Positions 23,109 through 34,867 of a stretch of 64,000 bases of DNA are shown in pieces (the first letter of the stretch is position 1; every line of letters starts with the position of its first letter). The notes under the pieces were generated by a model that saw only the letters and a program-made list of their open reading frames with translations, made no database searches and was not told where the DNA came from. The position numbers were made by a program, and so were the translations under genes. The stretch is taken from NCBI RefSeq assembly GCF_012489685.1, contig NC_080044.1, positions 78,168,732 through 78,232,731 on the forward strand. Reading direction: 5' to 3'. This DNA is from Lotus japonicus. Taxonomy: Eukaryota > Streptophyta > Magnoliopsida > Fabales > Fabaceae.

Positions 23109-24552
23109 ATGTTCAAGATCTTCATACTGAATAAAAGAGAAGGGAATATGGTGAATGAGGTTTTGGTTCCAGAACCAGAAGGGAATGGGGTGAATGGGGT
23201 TTTGGTTCCAAAACCAGAACTAGGAATCCTAACTGATTATACTAAGCTACAAGTATTTGAACAAGTTGGACGGGAAATCGCACTTGGATCTCAATCAACA
23301 GTTGTATTCCGAGGCCTCTACGGAGATCTCCCCGTAGCGAAAAAAACGACTTGAAAAGTTTCACAATAGGCTGTTTAAGGGAGAAATGAATATGCTTCTC
23401 ACATCAGACCGTCATTCAAACATTGTCCGAATGTACATTGTGAGACGAAGTGAAAACTTCTACTACATAGCGCTGGAAAGATGTGGGTGTACCCTACAAG
23501 ATTTCATTCCTTATTTTAGTGGAGGCCAGCGCAATCCAAATCAGATGGTAAAAGTTTTTTTGGATGAACTTTGGGCTACGTCACTTTAGACGCAGAATGG
23601 AAACCCTACCCCTTTATTAAGAAAGCTAATGGGGTAGATATAAACCTTTTATTTGTTGTTTATAAGTTTATATAGTGTACATAATGACTAAATATTTATA
23701 TGTTGTACTCAGAGATATGGTGACAGAGGTGTCACATTTGCACAATATGAACGTTCTCCACAGAGATCTGAAGCCATCAAATGTATTAATGACTATGGAC
23801 CCGACATTGTGTGCAAAATTAGCAGATATGAGAATCAGATAAAAATTTCCTCCAGATCGATCTTCACTTAGGTCAAATATTTCTGGTCAGTAAGTTTTGG
23901 CTTTAAATCTTAGATCAAATTTAAGGTGAGAGATAGAAAGATTAGAGAGTTGTAACATGTCTAACTCTTAACCGCTGATTTAATATGTTGCAAGCAATGG
24001 AACTTACGGATGGCGAGCTCCTGAGTCAATTCCTGAGTTAATTAATTCTGTAAAACAAACACGTGGTTCAGATTGCTTCAGTCTAGGGTTAGTGTTGTTC
24101 TACTGTCTGACGCGTGGTGGACATCCGTTTGGACTTCATCCTGATCAGTTTGAACAAAATATATTGAGCAATAATAAATCTGAGTTCAGCCAAATTACCG
24201 GTATGCCTGAAGCTAAGCATATGATTGAGACTTTGTTATACCCAACACCTAAATCAAGGTATATAAATAATCTTTTTCAATTACCCTTATATATTTTCTT
24301 AGTCAACAAAGTTAGTAATTACACTCTTAACACTCATCTTTTTGTGTAATTTCAGGCCGAGTGCGAGGAATATTTTAGAGCATCCTTTTTTTGGCCAACT
24401 GAAAAAAAGCTTCACTTCTTAAGGGATGTGAGCAAAAGGCTCAATTTCTCAACACAGTTATGTATTGTGGGTGGCCTTTCAAATATTAATGTTGGGGACT
24501 GGGGTCAAAGGTTAGACACGTTGTTATATAATGACCTAAACCAAACGGGTTA
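23109..24552 (+). pseudogene. sensorless IRE1-like kinase/RNase, copy 4 (truncated)
   Basis: Start MFKIFILNKREGNMVNEV. Lesions: an extra base at about 23340-23346 shifts the frame right at the catalytic Lys (copy 3 has VAIKRLEK); the shared TAG at 23587-23589; Asp-Met-Arg followed by TAA at 23840-23842 as in copy 2; and the acceptor before the GNGTYGW exon reads GCAAG instead of GCAGG at 23990-23995. HRD is intact. The array stops within the KEN domain at about 24552, where a short AAACCAAACG repeat marks the break. Confidence 0.85.
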
Positions 24553-25679
24553 TAAACCAAACGTTCATTTATCATAGCATCAAGTTTCATATGCAATTTT
24601 GCAATCTTCATTCACCCACTAATCCAAATAGTCAATGCTATGGAAACCATATTCTTTCCCTCCTATTTAAATGATTTTTTGATGGGAAAATAAAGTATTT
24701 GCACACTCACTCAATTAAAATTCATTAAGTTATCATGTTATAATTTAATTTGAATTTAAAAATATTGAAAGTAAAAAATAAGAAAATGTGATTAGATATA
24801 TGAGTAAACTGTCACTCATAATTTTTAAGCTAACTTTTAAAGGTCATGTCAAATATTTTAAAAGGTTTATGTCAATTACAGTATTCTTAATTAAAAAAGA
24901 AAAGAAACACTCATTTAAAGTGAAAAAGTCTCCATGATTAAACCCAGTTGCAGCCTTAAATGTGGTTAGGTTTGATACAATTTGATATAGGCATGCCTAT
25001 GATATATACAAAGCACTTGGACGTAGAGTGAGTGGGATGATGATTGATGATGAATTGATGATTCATGAAATAAATAGGAGACAAGGCGTGATTAGTTCTT
25101 CCTAATCCACATGCTAATACGGTGTTGAAGCACGTGACGGGCCAGGTGCTCCCAAACTCAGGTTCATGCTGGGCCACAATGACCCAATGATTTGGGACCA
25201 CACCATTTTTCCAACAAATCCAACTTTCAAATCGTTGTTTTGTTTTGTATGCATGTGGTGGCTCCACTCCATGGGCTTCGATTAGACAAATGGGTGGGTG
25301 TGACCCATGGTCCCCTACCCGATAACCCGGAATTTGCCCAAAACGGATCCAAACACCCTCAGTTTCTACTTTCTACCTTGCATGCTGATTGCTCAAGTGA
25401 ATTCATAACAGCCTCCGGGATACTCTCATTTTTAATTTGACTGACTGACATGCTGACCAAATAATGAAATAATGTACTAGTTGGACCATAGCATAATCAA
25501 TGAACTATACGGTGAACAATCCGACTGCCGTTTCCACTACAAGGTGAGCATATCTCTGACGTCATAAGTTACATTCTAGAATAATCTTGGACGACATTTA
25601 CTATACTAAGTTCACGAATCATAAAAGGTGGCACAATAAGAAAGTATATATGAAAACATTTTACTTAAACTATCATATA

Positions 25680-26557
25680 CTCTCTCCGTTCCTTTTTAAG
25701 TGTCGTTTTAGAAGAATTTTTTTTGTTCCTATTTAACTGTCATTTTGATGTTTTAAGGTCCATTTTGTCAATTATACCCTTACTAGTAAGTGAAAATTAA
25801 ATTCACATTACATCAATTCAAAGTCTTGTCTAGTAAGTGGAAATTAAATTCCAATGAAAGTACCAAAAATAGCTTTCAAAGTTACATAGAAAAATGTGTT
25901 AACATTAAAAATTGGAGGGAGATTATAAATTCTTAGGTAAATTCTGTGGTACTCTGAAATTCTTTTGGGTACAGTACCCCGACTAGAAGAAAATGTGAAA
26001 CTGAAGGGCAAAGAAAGAGAGAAGATTATATCTTTTGACTTTTGTTGGAATCTTAGATGTCATGTTGGTTGTTACAACTTTTTTTAAGTCAGAATTTAGT
26101 AGTGGAAGTAGAAATGTATGCGATGTAAGAACAAGAGAGTTATTGATCACAATAAGAGTGAGATATGGAAATTGGTGCCTGGCGAACGACAAGATAATGA
26201 GATAATCTACTAAAATGCTCATGAATGATGGTGCTAGAGGCTTTTAGAAGTTAATTTTTTTTTGAGATAAATAGGTTTTACATCATTTAAGGTACCATAC
26301 CCTCATTTAAATTAAGGTACCACAGCAACTGCAAGCACCAAATTCTTATTGCTACTAGGGAGGGAAGAATGATAAATAGTTTAATGATATGAGAGAGAGT
26401 GAAACAAAAAATTAACTATCCACTATTTTAGTTGGAAAATTTTATAACTTCATGATTAAGATGTGAGAGGGTAAAATGGGAAAAAAAACTCCAATAACCC
26501 ACTATCTTGGTTTGAGAGCTTTTTACTAGAATGACACTTAAAAAGGAACCGAGGGAG
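25680..26557. mobile_element. large Stowaway-like element
   Basis: Left terminus CTCTCTCCGTTCCTTTTTAA and right terminus, complemented, CTCCCTCGGTTCCTTTTTAA, with TA at both flanks (25678-25679 and 26558-26559). At 878 bp it is long for a MITE. The interior is A+T rich with a second inverted-repeat flavour (GGTAC motifs near 25955-25980 and 26290-26330), which suggests a nested insertion. No transposase seen. Confidence 0.7.
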
Positions 26558-28243
26558 TATCATGTTAGTTTTTTTTTGGTAGTTACATTTTTTTTGGTAG
26601 TTATATATCATGTTAGTTGATATAACAATGCTCTTTTATTTATTTCTAATATATCTTACCTTTAATATATTCTTTGATCTTAAGCATCAAATTAAATCAG
26701 CATATATATGAGAAATTAAGGGACAAGGAAGCCCCACAATTAGATATATACTTAATACTTGATTTTTTCATGCAGAACATGGATCAACCCCTTCATTTGA
26801 AAATGATTGAAGCCCCATCAATGTCGGTTATCTAGTTTCATCCATTAATGCAAGTTCCTTTCTTTGCTTAACCAAGATATAAGTAGGGAAGAAGGTAGAT
26901 AGTCAGAGGTGCACACAGATGTTACTCTTCATATGGCATTTTGCTGGTGAACATGGACACATATCAACCACTCTATGCATGTAATAGGCGAATAACCATA
27001 CATGGTACATGTGCATGGAAGAGAAACGCCTAATATCAGGTTTTATACTTAAATCATAAGAATTTCACACATATTCTCTATTGCTGTGTACATATAGTCA
27101 ATTTTTTTTACATCCACAAGGGTATTTTACTATGATCTGAAAATGAAGTTTTTAAATCTAATCATACATACACATGTTTGAAATTTAAACTTAGTTCTAA
27201 TTTTTATTAAATTAAATTAGGTTGTAGATGTTTAAATTTAATCCATATTCATGATAAATTGATTAAATTCACAAGTTCTAATTGAGTGCATAGTGATAGA
27301 AAAAAATTATGCTTTTCCATTAATGAAACTGAGCCAAATTATAATCGGTGAAATTCTTGAATTTATCACTCTAAAGTTAAATCAAGTTGAGTCACCAATC
27401 AATTTCTTCTTTAAATTTGTCCATTATAGATTTTATCACTTACAAATATCATTTTTCCTTTTGTTTTTATTAATTTTGACTCATTTTTTATTAATTTTTA
27501 TCACTCACAAATACTACTTAGATGAGCACCTATTATGAGCTTTGATACATAAACCGCTTAATAGTTTTGACTTTTGACCATTCTTATTAACATCTTATTT
27601 TGGTGGCAGTTTTTCACTGACACAAAGTAAAAAGTAAGAAAAAAATTAACTTCACACACTCTGTAGCAGTTAAGAACCAGTAGTATTTGGAGTGACAATT
27701 GTATGGGTAAGCATCCATATCATTGTGTAAGCTTCATAAATATCAGTTTATGTGTAGTGAAAAATACTGAAATTCAACTCATCTTTTGAGAACTCAGGTG
27801 CTTGCTGAAATCCTCTTGTCAAAGTCATACATCACCCTCAAAAGTCTACTGCTGTACGTATGCCTCCCCTCAAAGGAGGCCCCTCCCCCCTTTCCAAAAC
27901 GTGTTTCTTTGTCTTCTTTCTTGTATTTTGGACTTTTTTCCAGGAGTGAGTAATTCTTGGTTGCTGCGCATCCTTGGTTAATTAATGCACAGTGCAAAAC
28001 TGCAAATCAAAGTGTTCATGGTCGACACACAAAGTGCCAATTGCTATCTAAGTAAAATCGAGGGGAATAGAACCATTTCTGCTAGCTCTTAACTTATTGG
28101 ATCCAGAAGTTGAAGCTAAGTGTTGTCATTTTCAGGGTGGACAGAGCAGGAGACATTGATTTGGACCTAAATGACAATAATCTTTTTTCTTGTCCTACAG
28201 GATTGCACCCTCTTGGCAACTACTTAACTCAATAACTCATCCC

Positions 28244-28250
28244 TATAAAA
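28244..28250 (+). promoter_or_regulatory. TATA box of RGF-like gene 1
   Basis: TATAAAA, 106 bases upstream of the ATG at 28356; it allows a 5' UTR of about 75 bases. Confidence 0.6.
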
Positions 28251-28355
28251 GAGAGCTGCTAGGACATGTTTTTGCAAGGTTTCACAATTCTGCCATATAA
28301 CATCTTAGACTTGAGTTAAGTGGTGAGATATATTAAAGTTTCAAGTTTAAGTAAG

Positions 28356-28958
28356 ATGGCTATGTTACCAAGCAAGCGCCTAGTTCTGATTACTTTTATG
28401 TTGCTTTGCTTCATCTCCATCACAGCCAGAGGTAAGCTTTTAACATGTTTAAATCAGTTTATTTTTCTTTACAATTAGTTCTGACACATGCAGCTACTTA
28501 GAGAAAAAAATTCCCAGAATTGATTTTGGTTTTATATATAGATCAGTTTTTCTTTCTTCAGAACAATTTTAAAATCCAGAAAAAACTTAGTGCATGTTTG
28601 GATATACGGTAAAAAACCACGATGAACTAAAATTACGGTGGATAAAGACTCTTTACCTTTTGTGGTGATCCATTGTGATTTTGGTTTCGCTCCAGTTTTC
28701 CAACTTTCTAATCATTTGTAGAAGGGGGTTCAATCATGCAATTGATATTGCATACACACTATTCAAAATCTATTACTTATGTGATGCTTTTTTGTTTAAT
28801 TTGCAGCCAGAAATTTGAGAGAGACTAAGGATGGAGCTGAGAAGGGTCAAAGTAGTATGTTTAAGCCTAACCATGAAGGGGCACACGAAAGAAGTGATGA
28901 TGACTTGGACACAATGGACTACACACCTGCAAAAAAGAATCCTCCTATCCATAATTGA
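28356..28958 (+). CDS. RGF/GOLVEN/CLEL secreted peptide precursor 1
   Basis: Two exons, 28356-28431 and 28807-28958, give 75 residues. Residues about 8-25 are a hydrophobic signal peptide (LVLITFMLLCFISITA). A charged spacer follows and the C-terminus is the peptide DYTPAKKNPPIHN. Asp-Tyr at the start, Pro at inner positions and a terminal His-Asn are hallmarks of the root meristem growth factor/GOLVEN family: the Tyr is sulfated by TPST and receptor kinases RGI/RGFR perceive the peptide in root meristem maintenance, gravitropism and lateral root or nodule control. The single intron just after the signal peptide is shared with the paralogue at 33028. A short MITE relative lies in the intron (about 28588-28700). 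The final residue is Asn, so no further processing is needed at the C-terminus. Confidence 0.92.
28588..28700. mobile_element. MITE relative in RGF gene 1 intron
   Basis: Starts GTGCATGTTTGGATATACGG like the element at 7842-7951 and has the inner TACGGTGGAT and CCATTGTGATTTTGG pair. The right end has decayed, so the boundary is approximate. Confidence 0.45.
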
Positions 28959-29869
28959 AGTCCCAGCATCTTTTTCTTTCTTAGAATTTTTTTGGCAGAA
29001 AAAGCACCAATCCACAGTGCTAAATTACCCTGCAATTCTATCTGTGGACTTCAATCAATGTATATCAATCACCACCTTGTGTTGAGATAGTGCTGCCAAA
29101 TCATATATATATTTAGGACTCACGTGTAAATAGTTTTTGAAGTTATGAGAATGTGAGGGGGAACATATACTGGAGTTTCCAAAAAGTTTTGAGCACCATC
29201 CTCTGAAAATTCCTTTACAGAGGTACTAGTCACCACAAATATAGCTTAATCAAGACCTCTACTTCAAGTAGTTAGAACAATCGTACGCTAGTTTGATGAA
29301 CACACAGTCGCGCACTTTGTGGTAATAAAAAGCAATTTTTTCACATGCCATTAGCAAATTTTTATGAGTTTAGTGCTACCTGCGGTTTCATGCATGCTGC
29401 CAAGCGTAAGAAAGATCTTCATGTGTCGCTGAATCAAATACTGACTTTTAATAACCACTTGGCTCAAGTATTGATGACTGATTTTAAGGAAGACGAACCA
29501 TTAATTCGAGAAGAAGTCACATGCAGCGCAACTAACGAGTGCTTGGTAAGAGTAAAAATAAAAAGGCCAAAATTGACGTGTCTAATGCATATTAGCTACC
29601 TGTCAATTCGATAGAAACTCTTGAAGTTGTAGGCTACAATTTCATATTATATGAATAATATATGTAATAAAAGAGATACATTAATGAATACTAAATAATT
29701 ATTCCGACCGATCAAAGTGACCACACGTAGAAGGCCCAATTTTATTTTGTGTTCAAATGTTTCATAACTAAGTGAATATTATGTTTCCGATTGGGACAAC
29801 CAAAGCGAAGACCGGATTAATCTCATCCAATTGTTAGGCGTGAGCGAAACAAAGCCAGGAAGTTTGGCG

Positions 29870-30110
29870 GACATTATGTTTTACGAATGTTTTAAAACTT
29901 TGAAATTCACAGACAACGATTTGATTTCATATGCAATAGATATAGTCAGAAAGGAGCAGTGAAATGGTGGAAGTTTTCTTCGAAGTGTTGATTTCCCTTC
30001 CACCTATAACGTCTTGCTAGGCCGACCGTTTATAAATGATCTTGAAGCAGTAATCTCTACCTGCATGCCACCTATTGATGAAATTTGTGAACACGAATGA
30101 GGTAGTGATA
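29870..30110 (+). pseudogene. decayed Ty3/gypsy protease-region fragment
   Basis: Broken translation gives ADIMFYECFKTLKFTDNDL, then, after a stop and a frame change, FPSTYNVLLGRPFINDLEAV. This is the typical end of a plant gypsy retrotransposon aspartic protease region (YNxLLGRPxLN...AVxST). Stops and frameshifts show it is dead. LTRs were not located. Confidence 0.6.
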
Positions 30111-32967
30111 ACCATAAGAGCGAACCAAGAAGCAACTAAAAGTTGTTAGAAGATGAGCTTAAGGTTGGTCAAGGAAGATTCAACATGAAAAAAAATCTAG
30201 GCAAACTCAGAGAAGAAGGAAGATTACCTAAGTGAATGGGGAAATGCTGGTCGGCACTTCTCGGAGATAGTAATGCACTATCTATAAGAGCCATGGCTAG
30301 CTACTTTACTTTTCTAGTATATATTGTCCTTAATTTTTTTCACACTTTACATGTTATGAATTTTTAAATTCAATGAAGATGATAAGAAGTTTCAAAGATC
30401 GTCCTTGCCTTTCTTTTGTGATTGCAGATAATTGATTTCGAATTAAGTCACAAGGATTGGGCCTAAGCCTTGTCCATGATGATTTGTAAAGAATTGAAAT
30501 TAATCATAAAGTATGCAGTATGTTAAAAATATTGTTTGCATTATAGTCTAGTCAAATATGGTATGTATTATGTACTTCTCAAACTTAGGCCACTTGTTTG
30601 AATAAAATTGAGATATTCAACTTCATTGTCAATAATTTAATTTAATTTCGAAATTCTTCTTCTTCTAAAGAAGATTGTACGTAGTTAGTAAATCACATTC
30701 ATTTGACATTAGTTTTTTTTTAACATCGAAAAATATGAGATTAGTTTTTTTGATACATGGAAAGATAGACATTAGTTTGACATTGAAGAATAATAATAAT
30801 TACTAAGGATTGAATTTTTAATTGTGTAGAGAGTCTCTTTACAAAAATTAATTTCAATTCTTTTATATTAGTCATTATCTTATTTGAATAATTTTTAAAT
30901 AATATGACATAATTTTATTAGTGAGACGGAGAATGTGACACTAAATGAGATATGCGATTTTGATCCCATCTAAATATGCTATGTAGCTCTCAGCCTTACG
31001 CCACTTGGAAGCTTATTTCATTCTCTATCTTTAATAGCCATTAATAGCCCTCAAAATCAGGTTTGGTTTATGCGCAATTTGTTAGCTAGGGACAAAGCAG
31101 GCCTACCTGGTAGATGATCAACGAACTCTTCCCATGTGATCTATAAGAACATTGTCTATTGTCTTAATAATCTTCCAAACAAGAAAAACATCCATTGTCT
31201 TATCTGAAAATGATCCAAGTCTCACCACTGTCGGGTATTCTTCCTCCATTCATTAATGTCTTCCATCCTTCATCACCATGATTAATTAATCAAATCTCCT
31301 ACGTAAGCAGCAATCTAACTAGAGGGGAAGAAAACAATCAAAGCAACAAAAAAATTATTGATATATATGAGAAAGCAAAACAGTGCTACATATATAGTAA
31401 ATTATCTACATGATTAGCTAGTGTGTTCACAAATCACAACCCCTTTAAGTTCTAACCGACCAAAGCTAGTTGGGTACCTTGCCCCACAAGAGTTCATGAT
31501 GACGTTCCGGGTTAGCCTTGGGTTAAACTGACCTCCCTTAGACCCTTACACACAGAATTCAGCATTTGGCGATCTAAGTTTGACATAGGTGTTAAGCGCT
31601 GACTTTTGACCATTGCTAAACGCAAATAGCTAAAAAAATGTGCAGTGAGAGGTTTCCATCTCTGCCGGTAACACGTCAATTTTGTGGCGATTTGTAGTGC
31701 TCTCAAAGCACCAATTTTTTTTCTAAAAAAAAAATAATTTGCCGATGTCAGAATTGACTCCATTTGCAAAAAACAATGATATGGCTAACAGAGTGACATG
31801 TAAACGTTTTGTGCATAATCATTTTTAACTACAAGGCATGCATGTTAAGTGAACAAATTAATCATATGTAGCACTAATTACAAAAAATAGAAATCTAAAA
31901 CATAATTTTGCTTCTCTAATTACCACAACCCTTCTTTCCCCCTCCCTTATGCGCAACCCTCTCTTTATGTCCCCTTATAATAATATTATTAAAAACATGG
32001 TATTGTAGCTATTTGAATGGTTAGTCAACTATGGATCTAGATGAAAAACATATATACAGATAATATCTAAGGGGAATTTTCTCTATTAGAAGGCAAAAGA
32101 TAATGTACATGGCAGGTGTGGCAGTATAGCAATTATGTTTCACTTCACTTAATTCTTTTCACATTGATAAGTGAAGCTTGCAATCAAGGTGAGGACAATA
32201 TGGTTCAGATGGCAGGGGGGTATATGAACAGTTTGCAGCCCCTGAGAGATATGGCCCCTCACCAATTTCACTGGTTAAAATATTATTCTGTCTGCACAAA
32301 TTTAATGACCCGGCTCAATATATATAATTGACATTTCTTCAATCAAATTCCAGTTAGATATTGACACGAAGCAAGAATATAATTATCTGGTGGTTAAGAA
32401 AGTAGGTGGCTTTTTCCAAAATTAGCTAGTATTTGATTAGTTAACGTCACCCAAAATTGCAAGGACTTGTACATAAATACATAGAGTTTGAGAAATCAAA
32501 GACTCTGCAACAATTAGGCTAGAGTTTGATCATCTATTGCTCTCAAGAATTAATCATCTTTTACATAAATGTACAACTTTGATATGCACTTTCTTAATGG
32601 AAGTAATGCATTTTCATACGCTTAAATGACAAGAAATTTGAGGGAGAAAATTTGTTAATCACCACTAACACTAAATAAAACATGCATATGGAGGAACAGA
32701 TGGGGGACAATATCTATATAATGAAAAGGAAGTAATTGATTATAAAATGGGACCTATCAGATGGGCCAGATGGTAAAAAGTTGACACAAATAGATGTTGT
32801 GGAAATATTTCTAGTTATCTTGTTTAAGCCTTTCCACAAAAGCGCTTACCCTTCTTTTCAAGCCAGACAGTAGCAGACAATGATGTTGACCCTCGTAGAC
32901 TCTTTAATCTCTTGTTGAAACTACCACTATGACATGGCTTATATGCATAGGAGCTTCAAAACTTTGT

Positions 32968-32976
32968 CTATATAAA
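32968..32976 (+). promoter_or_regulatory. TATA box of RGF-like gene 2
   Basis: CTATATAAAG, about 55 bases upstream of the ATG at 33028. Confidence 0.55.
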
Positions 32977-33027
32977 GGGTCCAAAATGAATGTTTTTAGT
33001 ATATTCAGATCAAGGTTAAGTATTAAG

Positions 33028-33395
33028 ATGGTTGTTGCACAAAACAAACGTGTTCTGCTTGTGCTTTTCTTCCTCCTCTGCTTCATCTCTATCCAAGCTA
33101 GAGGTATTAATTTTGTGCTTCAATTATATAGATTATATAGTCATATGATATTCAATTCTTTTTTTGTTGTTGAATGCTATGTATTAATTAATTTCTTTTT
33201 ACATGTTTTCCATGTGCAGCACGAGCACTGAAAGAAAAAAGCAACATAGCTAGCTCTAAGGATGATAGAACAGCTCATCATAAGGAAGAGCAAGATCACA
33301 TGTTTAAGCCAAAAAAAGGTGAAGACAATGTGGATAATGAAGTGTTCTCAATGGATTACACTCCAGCTAGAAGGAAGCCACCGATTCATAATTGA
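33028..33395 (+). CDS. RGF/GOLVEN/CLEL secreted peptide precursor 2
   Basis: Exons 33028-33103 and 33220-33395 give 83 residues: a signal peptide (VLLVLFFLLCFISIQA), an acidic/basic spacer with HMFKPKKGEDN, and the terminal peptide DYTPARRKPPIHN. It shares with precursor 1 the FISI(T/Q)ARAR junction, the intron position and phase, the MFKP block and the DYTPA...PPIHN peptide, so the two are paralogues from a local duplication about 4.7 kb apart. The Arg-Arg-Lys core replaces Lys-Lys-Asn, which may alter receptor preference. A longer open frame in the same frame begins upstream at 32929, but only the ATG at 33028 puts the signal peptide at the N-terminus and matches precursor 1. Confidence 0.92.
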
Positions 33396-34867
33396 ATTAT
33401 TTGCAATTTTGCTCTATATTCTATGCTAGGAAGTAGGAACACTGTATATGCATTAGTCTTGCAAATTTATAACATTGTAATTACACAAAGGACAAAGTAA
33501 TAAAATCACCCTAAGTCTTTCTTTCCTACACAAAATACAAGGGTTGATGGAAAATGAAAAAAATAAGTCAGTATAATAGAATAATAACAGGTCCTAGTTG
33601 TTCAGAATATTCAAAATAAGAAGGAATGAAACAGAGTATGGTGCAGTATATTTTATCTCTTTTCATCAAATAGGTCACTTTTTCTTTCCTTCTACTTTGA
33701 ATCCTTGATAGATATGAAATAGATCCAACTTTTTTCTTCATTTCATTGTAAAATGTCGATTTTATTTATTTATTTCATTTCCATGATAGAGTGCAAGTTT
33801 AAACCTCCACTAATCCTCTCTAAGATAAAGTAAATGTAAGTACTTTTTAACTGAGACAATCTCTCACCCTAAATTTTATATAACAAAAAAATTAAACTCA
33901 TTTCTCCCCTCATGTGCTCGTACTAAGCAACACATCCTTCTTAATGATATATATTTACTTACAACTTATTGAATAGCATTCTAGTAATAAAGTGACTTTT
34001 TAAATAATTCAAGTTGTGTACACATATCACAGGATTGGTCCTAAAATACATCAGCTCTGAATAGTTATAGATTCCATGTTTTACTTGTACTGATTCCTTG
34101 TAATGTCTGGGTTAGGAACCCTTGTACCTAGTAATATTAATTTGTTTGGTTGATAAAAAAAATAACAATATTTATATACACTTTTTTTCTCTCTATCTTT
34201 TTAAATCACATCACATGTCACATATATTATTTTTATCTCTTCTATTTCTATGTTTATGTTTAAGTTTATTTTATTGTAAGACTTTTTTCCAAAAGTTTAT
34301 TTGACTTTGTTTATATCTCATATAATATAGTAAATCTACATCAATGTCACGTTACTACATCAATTGTTTGCTTCATAATATTTTTGCCATGTCAATTTGT
34401 TAGTCTCCAAAATAAATCCTTCAAAAATATAACAATAGTCCATTCATTCATAATTAAAAATATAATCCCAAGTGCATCTCATGCTTCAAAGCTCTATCTT
34501 AACCACACAAAAAAATATATAACTTAATGTCTTAGAAACCAAAATACTTGATCTGGTTGTGCTTCCATTGTTGTTAGAACCAGAATCAACATCGCAAGCT
34601 GAATGCTAAAAGAATAGTCTCTAACCATGGTAGCTGCAAAGCTCGCGAATTGAGCTCTGATACCATCTTAGAGAATGATTACTTTCTTGTGAGGGAAAAT
34701 TGGTACAATCAATATGTTCGTAAGTAAGAGCCAAGTGCAAGTAATGCTTCCTCACTTAACACTCACATCTGAACACTACAAAGATAACTAGTCACCAAAT
34801 TAGTTGAGACAGTTACCTAATCATCTGGTTCAGTTAAAACTAACAAGCCTTGTCTCCCTCCAAATGC
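33396..34867. other. A+T-rich spacer, RGF gene 2 to UBP27
   Basis: 3' UTRs of the RGF gene (+) and UBP27 (-), then A+T-rich DNA. At 34654-34665 GCTCTGATACCA is the minus-strand form of the initiator-Met primer binding site, a likely LTR-retrotransposon relic. No gene seen. Confidence 0.4.
34654..34665 (-). other. orphan retrotransposon primer binding site
   Basis: Minus strand reads TGGTATCAGAGC, complementary to the 3' end of initiator-Met tRNA, as used by Copia and other plant LTR elements. No flanking LTR or polyprotein frame was recognised. Confidence 0.45.

Larger units (their letters stand above)
24553..28355. other. A+T-rich spacer with transposon debris
   Basis: Holds the Stowaway-like element at 25680-26557 and a G-box-like CACGTG at about 25132. 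The rest is A+T rich. Open frames here (for example near 25192 and 27293) lack recognisable motifs or splice context, and I support no gene. The promoter of the first RGF gene is at the right end. Confidence 0.4.
28959..33027. other. spacer between the two RGF-like genes
   Basis: Contains the 3' UTR of RGF gene 1, a decayed gypsy-type fragment at about 29870-30110, long A+T-rich stretches, and at about 31441-31790 a moderately G+C-rich piece of unknown origin. Open frames at 29345-29614 and 32116-32331 show no motif I know. The promoter of RGF gene 2 lies at the right end. Confidence 0.4.

Noticed and set aside
25192..25440. 82-codon open frame on the plus strand
   Set aside because: No motif, splice context or codon pattern; lies in transposon-like spacer.
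32116..32331. Third RGF-like gene in the spacer
   Set aside because: Open frame has no signal peptide and no DY...HN peptide.
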